64,000 bases of DNA, from NCBI GenBank assembly GCA_022572185.1, contig JACZWL010000012.1, positions 1 to 64,000 of the forward strand, written 5' to 3'. The stretch comes from Pseudomonadota bacterium. Lineage in GTDB: Bacteria > Pseudomonadota > Gammaproteobacteria > Steroidobacterales > Woeseiaceae. Positions 34,782 through 43,652 of this stretch are shown piece by piece. The notes beneath the pieces were generated by a model that saw nothing but the letters and a program-made list of their open reading frames with translations, had not been told where the DNA came from and did not search any database. Numbering within the stretch: the first letter of the stretch is position 1; every line of letters begins with the position of its first letter. Both the position numbers and the translations under genes were made by a program.

Positions 34782-35407
34782 TCAGTCCCAACTTTGCGCT
34801 GCTGGAGCACCCAGTAAAGCCCACGCACGTTGGGGGTCCACTCCGGAAGCAGGGCCATGATGATCAATGATTCCACGTTGCCCAGAATGTTGAAGGCCGA
34901 CGCGACGTAAAACAGCCACGGCTGCAGGCCCCATAGGAACAAACTCATGATGAATATGCCGAATCCGTAAACGCTCACCCGAATCGTGTAGGCGTGAAAG
35001 CTGGTCAGCTTGCCGTAACGCAGCCAGGCCACAACCATCTCGATTGCCCACAGCCCGAGAACCAGCACGATAACAAGCCAGTACTCTGTCATAACCTCGG
35101 GGTGAAAAATCCAAATTCCAAAGATTGCGGTTGGCCATAGCAGGGTGTCCGCCAGCGTGTCGAGGCGCGAGCCGAGTTCGGAAATAATCGAGAAAGTCCT
35201 GGCAATCAGGCCGTCGACGATGTCACTGATCAATGCCGCAAGCAAAAGCCATTTGAAAGCTTCTTCCCGATTGCTCAGCGCCAGGAAAATGAGGACCGGT
35301 GTCGCGACGATGCGCGCCACTGATATGACGTTCGGAACGTGCCGGAAGACGGATGCGTTCTCTGCCAAACTTATCCCCGGAAAATGTAAGCGATCCGAAA
35401 ACCGCAC
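34778..35407 (-). CDS. CDP-alcohol phosphatidyltransferase-family protein
   Basis: Protein of 209 aa with the family motif DIVDGLIARTF...GSRLDTLAD (D-x2-D-G-x2-A-R-x8-G-x3-D-x3-D) at ~68-95 and about six membrane helices. It would join a CDP-lipid to an alcohol acceptor such as glycerol phosphate or inositol phosphate. It is first in the operon. The acceptor cannot be deduced. The ~150 bp upstream (35408-35559) holds no gene and is the likely promoter region. Confidence 0.87.
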   Translation of the reverse strand: MRFSDRLHFPGISLAENASVFRHVPNVISVARIVATPVLIFLALSNREEAFKWLLLAALISDIVDGLIARTFSIISELGSRLDTLADTLLWPTAIFGIWIFHPEVMTEYWLVIVLVLGLWAIEMVVAWLRYGKLTSFHAYTIRVSVYGFGIFIMSLFLWGLQPWLFYVASAFNILGNVESLIIMALLPEWTPNVRGLYWVLQQRKVGTE

Positions 35408-35559
35408 TTTTCGGATCGCGTGGTTGATTAAGTCATGGATGAGTTTTTCAACATGCTACCAGCATGCGTTCGTTCTTTTTCTATGCGCAAGTATGAGCAG
35501 GCGCCCAGGCATCGTCAATACCGCCATGAACGTTTGCGGAGCGGAGCCGACGGGACGAA

Positions 35560-37857
35560 TCAATCAAAGGGCTCCGTCAGTGTCAGCATTGTCAGATTGG
35601 GGTCTGCAAGAATCTGTTCATCGGTAAACGGAAAATCGATCCATTCGCCCCGTGAATAAAGGTCCGTGAGGTCGGCGTAATGGGCAGACTCCGGTTCCTG
35701 GGATTGTGAATACGTCAATATGCCTGTCGGCTGCAAACGGCCGTCTTTGTCCCAGGAGATAACCTGAATGTAACTGTTGCCGTGCAGAATCGGATTGTAT
35801 CCTTTGCCCTTCGAAAGTCTGGCGGCGATCATGCTGAACATACCTGCCCAGCCCTGAGCGCCGGGAATGGGGATCTTGTTGCCGTTTCGCGTTGCGTACT
35901 GGATGTCGCCCCATCGCGCGTCCATGGCGATGCCGGCGTCCTCCAGAACGAGTTGCCCTTCGGCCAGGGCTTGCCGCACGGACGCCCTGACTTCCGTCTT
36001 GTCGAGGGCAATACCTCTCGGAGTATTGACTGCGTCATCCGGATCGAATGGCACGGCGTAAAGATCTTCGATACTTCTCGCAATCCGCCAGAATTCAGTC
36101 CACACGTGCATGCCCCTGCCATCAATGTTGGCGGTCCTGTCCCAACCGGCAAGGGTCGTACAACTGGGTTCGATATCGACTTGCCTGTCTCCGTGCAAGA
36201 CGACATCGGTGTCGCCTTCACAGACTTTCAGCACATCGTCCAGTAATAGTTCGGCGCCGTAGTTGCGGTGCTTGTACAACAGCTCGCGCATATCGTCGGC
36301 CGTAAGCTTGTCACCTTTCGCAAGCTGTTCGCGGATGAAAACGAGTCCTGCACGGGTACGCAAGGACCGTGCCGTGCGCTCTGGTCCAATGATCGGAGAA
36401 TAGCCTTCCAGGGGCGATTCCGGATTCGCCAGCCAGTAGCTGTCGTTGGAATTGGTGACGTAATCGTCCCGCCTGATCCGCGGCATTGCTTCGGCGGGCA
36501 AGGTGCCCGGGACATTACTGCGGGGATCGGACTTCCATTCGCATTCGCTTCTTGCGCCGTCCAGCACGACAACATATGCCGGGATTGATTCGTGCCTGAT
36601 TCTGCACTCATCGAGGAGCTTCTCGTCGACATTTGGCGTACTGGAAATGTCTGCGTAAAAGGCCGTACCATGCCGGTCCGTGGCGATAGTGTTCGTCCAG
36701 TACACACCTTGCAGGCTGATAGCGGACTCAATGTCGTCGACTGATTCGGCGACACTGAGCGCAGCATAAGTGGCAGGACCGGCGGTATTGTCGATTACGG
36801 CATCCCGGATCGCATACGCGATACTGTTAGTCCAGGGCAATTCATCGCTGACGATAATGGGTCCGTAGTGACTCGAATATACGGTGTGCTGACGAGATTC
36901 GACTCCGCCGTCCGGCTGGCGCACATCGACTGATACCGTGCGCGTCTCGATTGCCCGGTAGTCGTCACCGTAGCGATACTCCAGCGGGTTATGCGGATTC
37001 AAGCTGAGTTCGTACAAGGTAAAACGCAATGCCGTCGACACAGTGTGGGTCCATGCAATGTCTTTATTGAAACCTATCGCAACGGCGTTGGTCGTGTACA
37101 GACTGACGCCCATGGTATCCACAACACCCGGGATCGTTGTGTGTATCAGGTGGAAGCGCGACGATCCGCGCCACGGATAATGCGGATTCCCCAGCAGGAT
37201 GCCGCGCCCCGTTTCTGTCACAGCCCTGCCGAACGCAACGGCATTGCTTCCCAGACCGGCTGCTGGTTGAAACTTCGTATTGCCGGCAGTCACCGGCTCA
37301 CCGGGCGGCTTTGCTCGGGATATATCGTCTTTGAACCGGCCGACTCCGTAGCGAATGCCCAGACCTACCGTGAGTCGGGCAACATCTTCCTGGACCATCG
37401 GCCGCACCCATGGCCGATCATTACAAGACGCCGGTAACCGACCGTCATGATCTTTCAGATACCGGTTGTAACCGGCAACGTATCCTCTGGCGAAACGGCC
37501 ACTATCGCCCGACTGGGCGAGCGCGAAGCGCTGCAATTTGTCTTTCGTCAGGAGTGCGCGGTGAAATACGTCGTTCTCATAGTTGCCGTTTTCGGCGCCC
37601 ATGTAAGCTGACAGGTTGCCGTTGACCATCACGATATCCCGCGCAATAACGCAAACCGCATCAGTTGCCGTCGCATAAGCGAAGCCGTAGCCCAGGCTTT
37701 CCCAGTTATTTGCCTTGACGTGCGGGATGCCGTAACTGGTCCAGCGGATCTCCGTGTCGTATCCAGCGATTGCCGCAGATTCCGCTGCGCTGCGATCGGA
37801 CGAACAACTCAGCAAGCAAATGAGCGCCGGCAGACAGGCGAGACGATGAACTGGCAT
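35560..37857 (-). CDS. Penicillin acylase-family (Ntn) hydrolase, AHL/amide acylase-like
   Basis: Protein of 765 aa. A lipobox-like LLSC18 ends the signal peptide, so it is exported. Residues ~34-70 match the alpha-chain start (IRWTSYGIPHVKANNWESLGYGFAYA). The precursor cleavage site and N-terminal nucleophile of the beta chain are at Ser204 (GLGSNAVAFG), followed by the typical LGNPHYPW. Beta-chain N and R residues follow the family order. Members cleave acyl side chains from amides such as N-acylhomoserine lactones. The specific substrate is unknown. Confidence 0.88.
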   Translation of the reverse strand: MPVHRLACLPALICLLSCSSDRSAAESAAIAGYDTEIRWTSYGIPHVKANNWESLGYGFAYATATDAVCVIARDIVMVNGNLSAYMGAENGNYENDVFHRALLTKDKLQRFALAQSGDSGRFARGYVAGYNRYLKDHDGRLPASCNDRPWVRPMVQEDVARLTVGLGIRYGVGRFKDDISRAKPPGEPVTAGNTKFQPAAGLGSNAVAFGRAVTETGRGILLGNPHYPWRGSSRFHLIHTTIPGVVDTMGVSLYTTNAVAIGFNKDIAWTHTVSTALRFTLYELSLNPHNPLEYRYGDDYRAIETRTVSVDVRQPDGGVESRQHTVYSSHYGPIIVSDELPWTNSIAYAIRDAVIDNTAGPATYAALSVAESVDDIESAISLQGVYWTNTIATDRHGTAFYADISSTPNVDEKLLDECRIRHESIPAYVVVLDGARSECEWKSDPRSNVPGTLPAEAMPRIRRDDYVTNSNDSYWLANPESPLEGYSPIIGPERTARSLRTRAGLVFIREQLAKGDKLTADDMRELLYKHRNYGAELLLDDVLKVCEGDTDVVLHGDRQVDIEPSCTTLAGWDRTANIDGRGMHVWTEFWRIARSIEDLYAVPFDPDDAVNTPRGIALDKTEVRASVRQALAEGQLVLEDAGIAMDARWGDIQYATRNGNKIPIPGAQGWAGMFSMIAARLSKGKGYNPILHGNSYIQVISWDKDGRLQPTGILTYSQSQEPESAHYADLTDLYSRGEWIDFPFTDEQILADPNLTMLTLTEPFD

Positions 37858-37892
37858 GGAATTCTCCTGTTGGTGATTGCTTTGCTAACACT

Positions 37893-38155
37893 AGTGGTCC
37901 AACAAGGTTGTATTGATGGACTCAGAGCTACCCAGATGTTCCAAGACAAGGCGCAGTCCGCAGGGAATGGCATGTCCTTTACAAGGACTGCAACGCCGTA
38001 TTGGATCATCTGGGTAGCTCCCTTCGGGCGAGCCGTGAAGCGGTCGTCCGCGGTGTTGCGCCTCTTGGCAAGGACGCGCCATTACCGGCGGCGCGCCTGG
38101 CGGCCAACCGCTTCACGACTCGCTGAGCCTATCAATACAACCTTGTTGGACCACT
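37893..38155. mobile_element. MITE-like element with 25-bp perfect terminal inverted repeats
   Basis: The first 25 bp (AGTGGTCCAACAAGGTTGTA...) recur exactly inverted at 38131-38155; with mismatches the repeats reach ~36 bp. Inside are two large hairpins: GCTACCCAGATG (37927-37938) with 38007-38018, and CGAGCCGTGAAGCGGT (38029-38044) with 38107-38122 (one mismatch). There is no coding capacity and no obvious target-site duplication. Its right end abuts a truncated MFS gene. The termini are related to palindromes at 10626, 22778 and 43429. Confidence 0.85.
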
Positions 38156-38380
38156 TGGTACAACTATAAAGGAAAGATACGCTGTCTGCGCTGCGCGCAT
38201 GAACGCCTGTTCTGCGCTTGCGGGCAGGATGCTGCGCTCCATGCCGATCATCGCGCCAGCGAACACATTGGCCTTTACCAGAAGCGTAAACCGGGCCGGG
38301 TTGGGTCGCAGCCCGAGTACCGGTTTCCTGCTGCTGTGAGAACTGATTGACATTGTTTCGCCCATAAAACCTAATGTCAT
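38156..38380 (-). pseudogene. N-terminal fragment of an MFS transporter cut off at the MITE-like element
   Basis: From the ATG at 38380 the frame encodes ~74 residues ending ...NVFAGAMIGMERSILP...AYLSFIVV. This resembles the first two membrane helices of MFS permeases of the 'VGxERxxLP' type. The homologous reading stops exactly where the MITE terminal repeat begins (38155). No remaining MFS sequence is found beyond the element, so the 3' portion was lost. Family assignment rests on motif memory. Confidence 0.5.
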
Positions 38381-38425
38381 GCCGGCGTACGGTCGGTACG
38401 CATGTCCTGAATCAGAGTATCCAAA

Positions 38426-39085
38426 ATGAATTCACCGCTGCAGGTTGACTACTATACCGACGTCTTGTGTATCTGGGCGTGGATAGCGCAACGCCGGAAT
38501 GACGAAATTGAGGAAAGCCGGGGAAAGGAAGTCGTCATTCAACACCACTGCCTGAATGTGTTCGGCGATACCGCGAACCGGATTGGCAAGAAATGGTCGG
38601 ATCGCGGTGGTTATGCGGGTTTCGCAAAGCACGTGCGCGAGTCGGCGGCGCCGTATGCGTCTGCGCCGGTCGATCCTCGTGTGTGGCGCTATGTGCGGCC
38701 GCATACTTCGGCAACAGCACATCTGATTTTGAAGGCCGCAGAACTAAGCACAAGCCCGGAGGAGGCCAGAAGTCTGGCAGACACTCTCCGTGCCGGTTTT
38801 TTCGTAGATGCGCTCGACATTGGCAATGTTGGCGTAGTTCTGGATGTTGCCTGCGGCGCTGGATTCGACAGGACTGACCTGCAGTCGGCGATTGAATCCG
38901 GTCAGGCGCACGCGGCCCTGATGGCCGACTACGAGCACGCTCAAGAACTCGGCATCAAAGGCAGTCCGTCCTGGGTATTGAACGATGGTCGCCAGATTCT
39001 GTACGGCAATGTCGGCTACCGCGTGTTGAACGCTAACATAGAAGAACTTCTGAAAAGTCCTGCGCACGAGGCGAGCTGGTGTTAA
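38426..39085 (+). CDS. DsbA/2-hydroxychromene-2-carboxylate isomerase-family protein
   Basis: Protein of 219 aa with a thioredoxin-fold DsbA insertion. It begins VDYYTDVLCIWAWIA, where Cys15 takes the place of the CxxC nucleophile and the second Cys is Trp (C-x-x-W). C-terminal GIKGSPSWVLNDGRQ is the cis-Pro loop. The single cysteine resembles FrnE/HCCA-isomerase-like members, not a classic disulfide oxidase. Cytoplasmic, with no signal. It is followed by a membrane-tethered thioredoxin-like gene 25 bp downstream. Confidence 0.8.
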   Translation: MNSPLQVDYYTDVLCIWAWIAQRRNDEIEESRGKEVVIQHHCLNVFGDTANRIGKKWSDRGGYAGFAKHVRESAAPYASAPVDPRVWRYVRPHTSATAHLILKAAELSTSPEEARSLADTLRAGFFVDALDIGNVGVVLDVACGAGFDRTDLQSAIESGQAHAALMADYEHAQELGIKGSPSWVLNDGRQILYGNVGYRVLNANIEELLKSPAHEASWC

Positions 39086-39110
39086 TCGGTTTCTCGTCGC
39101 GGATTCGGAG

Positions 39111-39629
39111 ATGAAGCCCTGGATCAAATCGCTGTCAAGGCACGGCGCCGAAGCGCTCGGCATCATGCTGATACTGCTTGGTGTCTACACGTATCAATCG
39201 CGCAACTTGCTGCCAGCCGAAATACAGCCCGCACCAGCGCTATCTGCGCCGACGCTCGAAGGAGCGTTTTATGATCTTCGCGAGCACGCTGCGCCGGCAA
39301 CTCTCGTTTATTTCTTTGCGCCGTGGTGTCACGTATGTGCGGCAAGCGCGAGTAACATCAAACACCTCAGGGATTTACGCAGTGATCATGAACTGCGCAT
39401 ACTCATGGTGGCCCTCGACTGGCAGACACGTACCGAAGTACAGGAATATACAGACCGTCATGAAATTGCGGTTCCCGTCTTGCTGGGTGATGCAAGTATT
39501 GCGGGCGACTGGAGTATCTATGCGTTTCCAACGTACTACATACTCGATGGGCATAACCGGATCATTCACCGGGACCTGGGATACAGCACATTGGCCGGCT
39601 TGTGGTGGCGCAGCACGATAATCGACTAG
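39111..39629 (+). CDS. Membrane-anchored thioredoxin-like (TlpA/ScsD-type) protein
   Basis: Protein of 172 aa. One N-terminal membrane helix (~13-28) anchors a periplasmic thioredoxin domain with active site C73-HV-C76 (FFAPWCHVC). The cis-Pro loop is YAFPTYYILD. It probably reduces or isomerises periplasmic disulfides. It lies 25 bp after the DsbA-like gene and converges with the HPPD gene at 14 bp. Confidence 0.85.
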   Translation: MKPWIKSLSRHGAEALGIMLILLGVYTYQSRNLLPAEIQPAPALSAPTLEGAFYDLREHAAPATLVYFFAPWCHVCAASASNIKHLRDLRSDHELRILMVALDWQTRTEVQEYTDRHEIAVPVLLGDASIAGDWSIYAFPTYYILDGHNRIIHRDLGYSTLAGLWWRSTIID

Positions 39630-39643
39630 CAGATCGAAATCTC

Positions 39644-40729
39644 CTATGCGGCATCGCTTGTGCCGACGATACCTCGGGCAACCTGGTCCCGCTCGATAGA
39701 TTCGAACAAAGCTTTGAAATTACCTTCGCCGAAACCTTCATCTTTCTTGCGCTGAATGAATTCGAAAAACACCGGACCGATAAGGTTGGCAGAGAAAATC
39801 TGCAGCAGCAGCCGGGGATCACCGTCTTCGGTTGATCCGTCGAGCAAGATGCCCTTGGATATAAGTTCCTCTATGGGTTCACCATGACCTGGCAGCCGGT
39901 CCTCGAGCATTTCATAGTAGGCGGCGGGTGGCGCGGTCATGAATTCGAGCCCGCTCGCTTTCAAGCGATCCCAGCATGCATACAGGTCATCGCAGATCAG
40001 TGCGATGTGCTGAATGCCCTCGCCGTTGTATGCCATCAGGAATTCTTCGATTTGCCCGGTGCCTTTGGAGGCTTCCTCATTCAAAGGAATGCGGATTTTG
40101 CCGTCCGGCGCGGTCAGTGCCTTGGACAACAGGCCCGTGTACTCACCCTTGATGTCAAAATAACGAATCTCCCGAAAATTGAAAATAGTTTCGTAAAAAT
40201 CGGCCCAGTACTCCATGCGGCCGCGATATACGTTGTGCGTCAGGTGATCGATTGCAGTGAACCCACATCCCTCGGGATGCCGGTCCACGCCCTCGAAGAA
40301 CTCGAAATCGATGTCGTAGATCGTATTGCCTTCCTGGTATCGATCGATGAGATACAGAGGTGCGCCGCCAATGCCCTTGATGGCCGGCAAACGCAGCTCC
40401 ATCGGACCGGTCGGGATGTCGAATGGCTGTGCACCGAGTTCCAGGGCGCGCGAATAAGCCAGGTGGGCGTCCCTGACGCGAAATGCCATGCCACAGGCGG
40501 AGGGACCGTGTTCCTGCGCAAAATAAGCGGCGTAGCTCTCCGGCTCCTCGTTCAGAATGAAATTGATGTCGCCCTGGGCGTAAAGGGTTACTTTCTTGGA
40601 ACGGTGTCTTGCCACGGCCTTGAAACCCAGCACCTCGAATACCGGCTCCAGAACACCCGGCTTCGGTGATGCAAATTCAACAAACTCGAAGCCATTCAGA
40701 CCCATTGGATTTTCAAACAAATCGCCCAT
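39644..40729 (-). CDS. hppD: 4-hydroxyphenylpyruvate dioxygenase
   Basis: Protein of 361 aa from the ATG at 40729; the frame is open further upstream but [19 protein letters not shown] is the typical HPPD start. The iron ligands are in the expected segments: IDHLTHNV (His), GIQHIAL (His) and FFEFIQRK (Glu). It converts 4-hydroxyphenylpyruvate to homogentisate in tyrosine degradation. It is divergent from the Fe-S protein gene, with a 103-bp shared upstream region. No homogentisate dioxygenase is nearby. Confidence 0.94.
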   Translation of the reverse strand: MGDLFENPMGLNGFEFVEFASPKPGVLEPVFEVLGFKAVARHRSKKVTLYAQGDINFILNEEPESYAAYFAQEHGPSACGMAFRVRDAHLAYSRALELGAQPFDIPTGPMELRLPAIKGIGGAPLYLIDRYQEGNTIYDIDFEFFEGVDRHPEGCGFTAIDHLTHNVYRGRMEYWADFYETIFNFREIRYFDIKGEYTGLLSKALTAPDGKIRIPLNEEASKGTGQIEEFLMAYNGEGIQHIALICDDLYACWDRLKASGLEFMTAPPAAYYEMLEDRLPGHGEPIEELISKGILLDGSTEDGDPRLLLQIFSANLIGPVFFEFIQRKKDEGFGEGNFKALFESIERDQVARGIVGTSDAA

Positions 40730-40832
40730 CAAATCGTCCTCCAAAGCATGCACGGATTTCCACATTATGCGTGAAATCCCGGTTCGTTCCGGTTTCGACG
40801 TAGAATAGCTTGTCCGCAATCCTGGAGCACAG

Positions 40833-41813
40833 ATGGACAAGTCTCCGTACCGACCGTTCAAGCCAAAACACGAACAGATGGCGCTGGTGCCCGAGACCTC
40901 AGGGAACACCATTAATGGTGTCGGTGAGGAGGGTTTTCGCCGTGCGTCGCCTATCTACTGGCATGATCCGGACACCCTGGTGCATGGGGATTTGCAAAAA
41001 TGGTTTTACACACAGGATCCTGACAATGTGGCCATTGCCAAGGCAAGGGAGGCACGTGAAAAGTTTCTCGACATTGAAGTTCCTCCCGTTTCAAGTGAGC
41101 CCCTGGACCAGTCGGCGGAAGCCTGGAGCAGTGATTTGCGTGCGTTTGCCGCCACTTTGGACATGGAGTTGTTTGGTATTACTGCTTTGCAGGAGAAATG
41201 GCTTTTTGAGCGCCACAACTTGAGTCAGAAGTGGATCATCATGATTGGCGTCGCTCATGACTACGACCAGATCAAGCATGCACCCGAAGATCTGGCAGGA
41301 GCGGAAGTCATTAGACAATACGGCCGCGGTACCAAGGCCGCCAAGGATATCGCTACCTGGATTCGGGAGCGGGGCCGGGATGCCGTGCCCCATGGCGGTC
41401 CTATGGCAGGGTCTTTGTTATTGATCCCACCTGCCATTGAGTGTGGTTTTGGTGAATTGGGTAAACATGGCTCAATTATTAATCGTGAGTTTGGATCGTC
41501 GTTTCGCCTGGCCTGTGTACTCACCGACATACCCCTGGTAGCCACAGAAAAAGAAACCTATGGCGTTGACGATTTTTGCAGTCGCTGTCAGGTTTGCGCC
41601 AATGAATGTCCACCCGAGGCGATCCTGCCGGAAAAAAACTGGGTCCGGGGCGAGCAAAAGTGGTATGTGGATTTCGACAAATGTATCCCGTTCTTCAACG
41701 AAAACTACGGTTGTGCCATTTGTATTGCTGTTTGTCCCTGGAGCATTCCCGGCCGCGGCCCGAGAATCGTCGAACAACTCGCACGTCGGGCCGCTCGCAA
41801 CAAGCAACAATAA
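40833..41813 (+). CDS. Soluble reductive-dehalogenase-like di-[4Fe-4S] protein
   Basis: Protein of 326 aa. The middle ([83 protein letters not shown]) follows the reductive dehalogenase pattern. C249-x2-C252-x2-C255-x3-C259-P and C284...C294-x2-C297-x3-C301-P bind two [4Fe-4S] clusters. There is no Tat signal and no RdhB anchor, and it lacks the reductase module of NpRdhA-type enzymes. Epoxyqueuosine reductase QueG shares the fold and cannot be excluded, but QueG motifs fit less well. Cobalamin use is inferred. Confidence 0.75.
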   Translation: MDKSPYRPFKPKHEQMALVPETSGNTINGVGEEGFRRASPIYWHDPDTLVHGDLQKWFYTQDPDNVAIAKAREAREKFLDIEVPPVSSEPLDQSAEAWSSDLRAFAATLDMELFGITALQEKWLFERHNLSQKWIIMIGVAHDYDQIKHAPEDLAGAEVIRQYGRGTKAAKDIATWIRERGRDAVPHGGPMAGSLLLIPPAIECGFGELGKHGSIINREFGSSFRLACVLTDIPLVATEKETYGVDDFCSRCQVCANECPPEAILPEKNWVRGEQKWYVDFDKCIPFFNENYGCAICIAVCPWSIPGRGPRIVEQLARRAARNKQQ

Positions 41814-41898
41814 ACAAGATCGGTAGCGGGCATTAGCATGTTGCTACTACGGTGTAAACTTGCCCGGCAGTCAGGCAATTCAGAAGTAAAGTAATGGT

Positions 41899-42010
41899 TA
41901 CGGTTTGCAGGGACTGCAGCCGTAGTCCACCATGTGCGGCCTGAGGCGGAATTCGCCGCACAGGGGCTAGCGCGGTCCGGCCAACTGACAGGCCGGCGGC
42001 TCGAGCCGGC
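41899..42010 (+). promoter_or_regulatory. Structured leader of the NSS transporter gene (three successive hairpins)
   Basis: Three inverted repeats precede the start codon: TACGG...CCGTA with TGCAG/CTGCA inside (41899-41924), GTGCGGC/GCCGCAC (41934-41961), and GCCGGC/GCCGGC (41992-42010). The last sits just before the AAAGGATC SD. No known riboswitch consensus is recognised. Confidence 0.4.
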
Positions 42011-42023
42011 AGAAAGGATCCCT

Positions 42024-43397
42024 ATGCAATCTGAATCTGTACATGAGCACTTTTCGTCACGATGGGGATTCTTGCTTGCCGCAATCGGTGCGGCGGTGGG
42101 TCTCGGCAATATCTGGAAGTTTCCTTACATGCTGGGAAGCAACGGTGGAGCCGCCTTCGTTCTGGTGTACATACTGGCGATCGCCCTCATCGCGACGCCT
42201 GTCATGATCGGTGAAATGCTTCTCGGCCGTCACGGCAGAATGAGTGCGCCGCATACGCTCAAGACGATTGCTATCGAAGTGGGCGCGAGCCCAAACTGGA
42301 AGTACCTGGGTTGGCTCGGCATTGTCGCTCTATTCCTGGTCCTGAGTTTTTTCAGCGTTATTGCCGGCTGGTCGATTGCCTATATTTTCAAAACGGCCAG
42401 TGGCGCTTTTTCCGGATTGACACCTGCAGAAGTGAGTGGCGTATTCGATGAGTTTTTGCATCAGCCAACAGTATTAATCGGATGGCATGCGTTGTTCATG
42501 GCGGCGACGATCTTTATCGTGTCGCGTGGAGTAAAAGCCGGCATCGAAAAAGCGGTTACATACATGATGCCTGCGTTGTTCGCAATGCTAATTGGTCTGG
42601 TCATTTACGGAATGGTTGCCGGCGATTTCTCACAAGCCGTCAGCTATCTCTTCAAGCCCGACTTCTCGAAGCTTACGCCCGAGGTTATATTGTCTGCGTT
42701 CGGTCAGGCATTTTTCTCGGTCAACGTCGGCATCGGTGCATTGCTGACTTATGCAGCATATTTGCCGGACGACGTGGATATCGTGAAATCGTCAGTGATT
42801 ATTGCCGTTGGCGACACGTTGGTTGCGCTGTTAGCCGGACTGATGATCTTTCCGATCGTATTCGCCCACGGTCTCGATCCGGGACAAGGACCCGGGCTGA
42901 TCTTCGTCACTCTCTCGACGGCATTTGGCAGCATGCCCGGAGGTGCGTTTATCGGCGCAATATTTTTTGTTCTCGTATTCCTGGCGGCACTGTCGTCGTC
43001 ACTTTCAATGCTTGAGGTTTCAATTTGTAAGTTGATCGAAAAAGAAGGCCGCAGTCGCTCGAAAATGGCGATGGCGCTTGGTTCTGCAATATTCCTTTTC
43101 GGTTTCCTGACTGTCTGGTCATTCAATCTGCTCGAAGATGCAAGACCGTTGGGATTCACTGAACGATTCAGCGACATGACCCCGTTCGGTTTGATCGACT
43201 TCATCATCACCAGCGTACTGATGCCGGTCGGTGCATTGTTATATGCGGTATTCATCGGCTGGTGGCTGTCGAAAGACATGACCATGCAGGCACTGGGCCT
43301 GCAGGACGGTCTCCTGTTCCGCAGCTGGCGTTTCCTCATGCGCTACGTCGCGCCGGTCGCCATACTCGTGATTTTCGTCTCGAACCTTATTGAGTGA
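42024..43397 (+). CDS. Sodium-dependent neurotransmitter-symporter-family (NSS/LeuT-like) transporter
   Basis: Protein of 457 aa from the ATG at 42024 (AAAGGATC SD). The TM1 signature WGFLLAAIGAAVGLGNIWKFPY with unwound GNIW is diagnostic. About eleven to twelve membrane helices follow (FFSVNVGIGALLTYAAYLPDDV is TM6). It couples Na+ to uptake of amino acids or amines; the substrate is unknown. It ends 32 bp before a palindromic element. Confidence 0.92.
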   Translation: MQSESVHEHFSSRWGFLLAAIGAAVGLGNIWKFPYMLGSNGGAAFVLVYILAIALIATPVMIGEMLLGRHGRMSAPHTLKTIAIEVGASPNWKYLGWLGIVALFLVLSFFSVIAGWSIAYIFKTASGAFSGLTPAEVSGVFDEFLHQPTVLIGWHALFMAATIFIVSRGVKAGIEKAVTYMMPALFAMLIGLVIYGMVAGDFSQAVSYLFKPDFSKLTPEVILSAFGQAFFSVNVGIGALLTYAAYLPDDVDIVKSSVIIAVGDTLVALLAGLMIFPIVFAHGLDPGQGPGLIFVTLSTAFGSMPGGAFIGAIFFVLVFLAALSSSLSMLEVSICKLIEKEGRSRSKMAMALGSAIFLFGFLTVWSFNLLEDARPLGFTERFSDMTPFGLIDFIITSVLMPVGALLYAVFIGWWLSKDMTMQALGLQDGLLFRSWRFLMRYVAPVAILVIFVSNLIE

Positions 43398-43428
43398 CGG
43401 CAAGCGAACGCAACAATCGTGTACCCGC

Positions 43429-43465
43429 CTGGTACTCCATCAATATCACCTTGACGGAGTACTAG
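43429..43465. repeat. 37-bp palindromic element D with compensatory arm changes
   Basis: CTGGTACTCC (43429-43438) pairs with GGAGTACTAG (43456-43465), one G-U, around ATCAATATCACCTTGAC. Compared with element B, the arm bases GG/CC have changed together to AC/GT while the loop is conserved. The gene-free region 43398-43652 holds nothing else I can support. Confidence 0.75.
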
Positions 43466-43652
43466 TTGCCGGGAGGCCACATCCTGTCTCTGGCGAATTA
43501 GTATTCACGTAGCGGCGGGAGCATGGAACGACGCACGACAACCAGTCGAGCAGGACGAAAGGCGTGGCGAACGGCTGTCCAAAAACCGTGGACTTTCGGC
43601 AAATGGATTTTTATTCTTCCTGCACTCAACTAATCAAGAATGATAATACACA

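Noticed and set aside
41814-42023. Glycine riboswitch before the NSS transporter
   Set aside because: The aptamer consensus blocks (GGAGAG, the GCACCGAAGG-type core) are absent.
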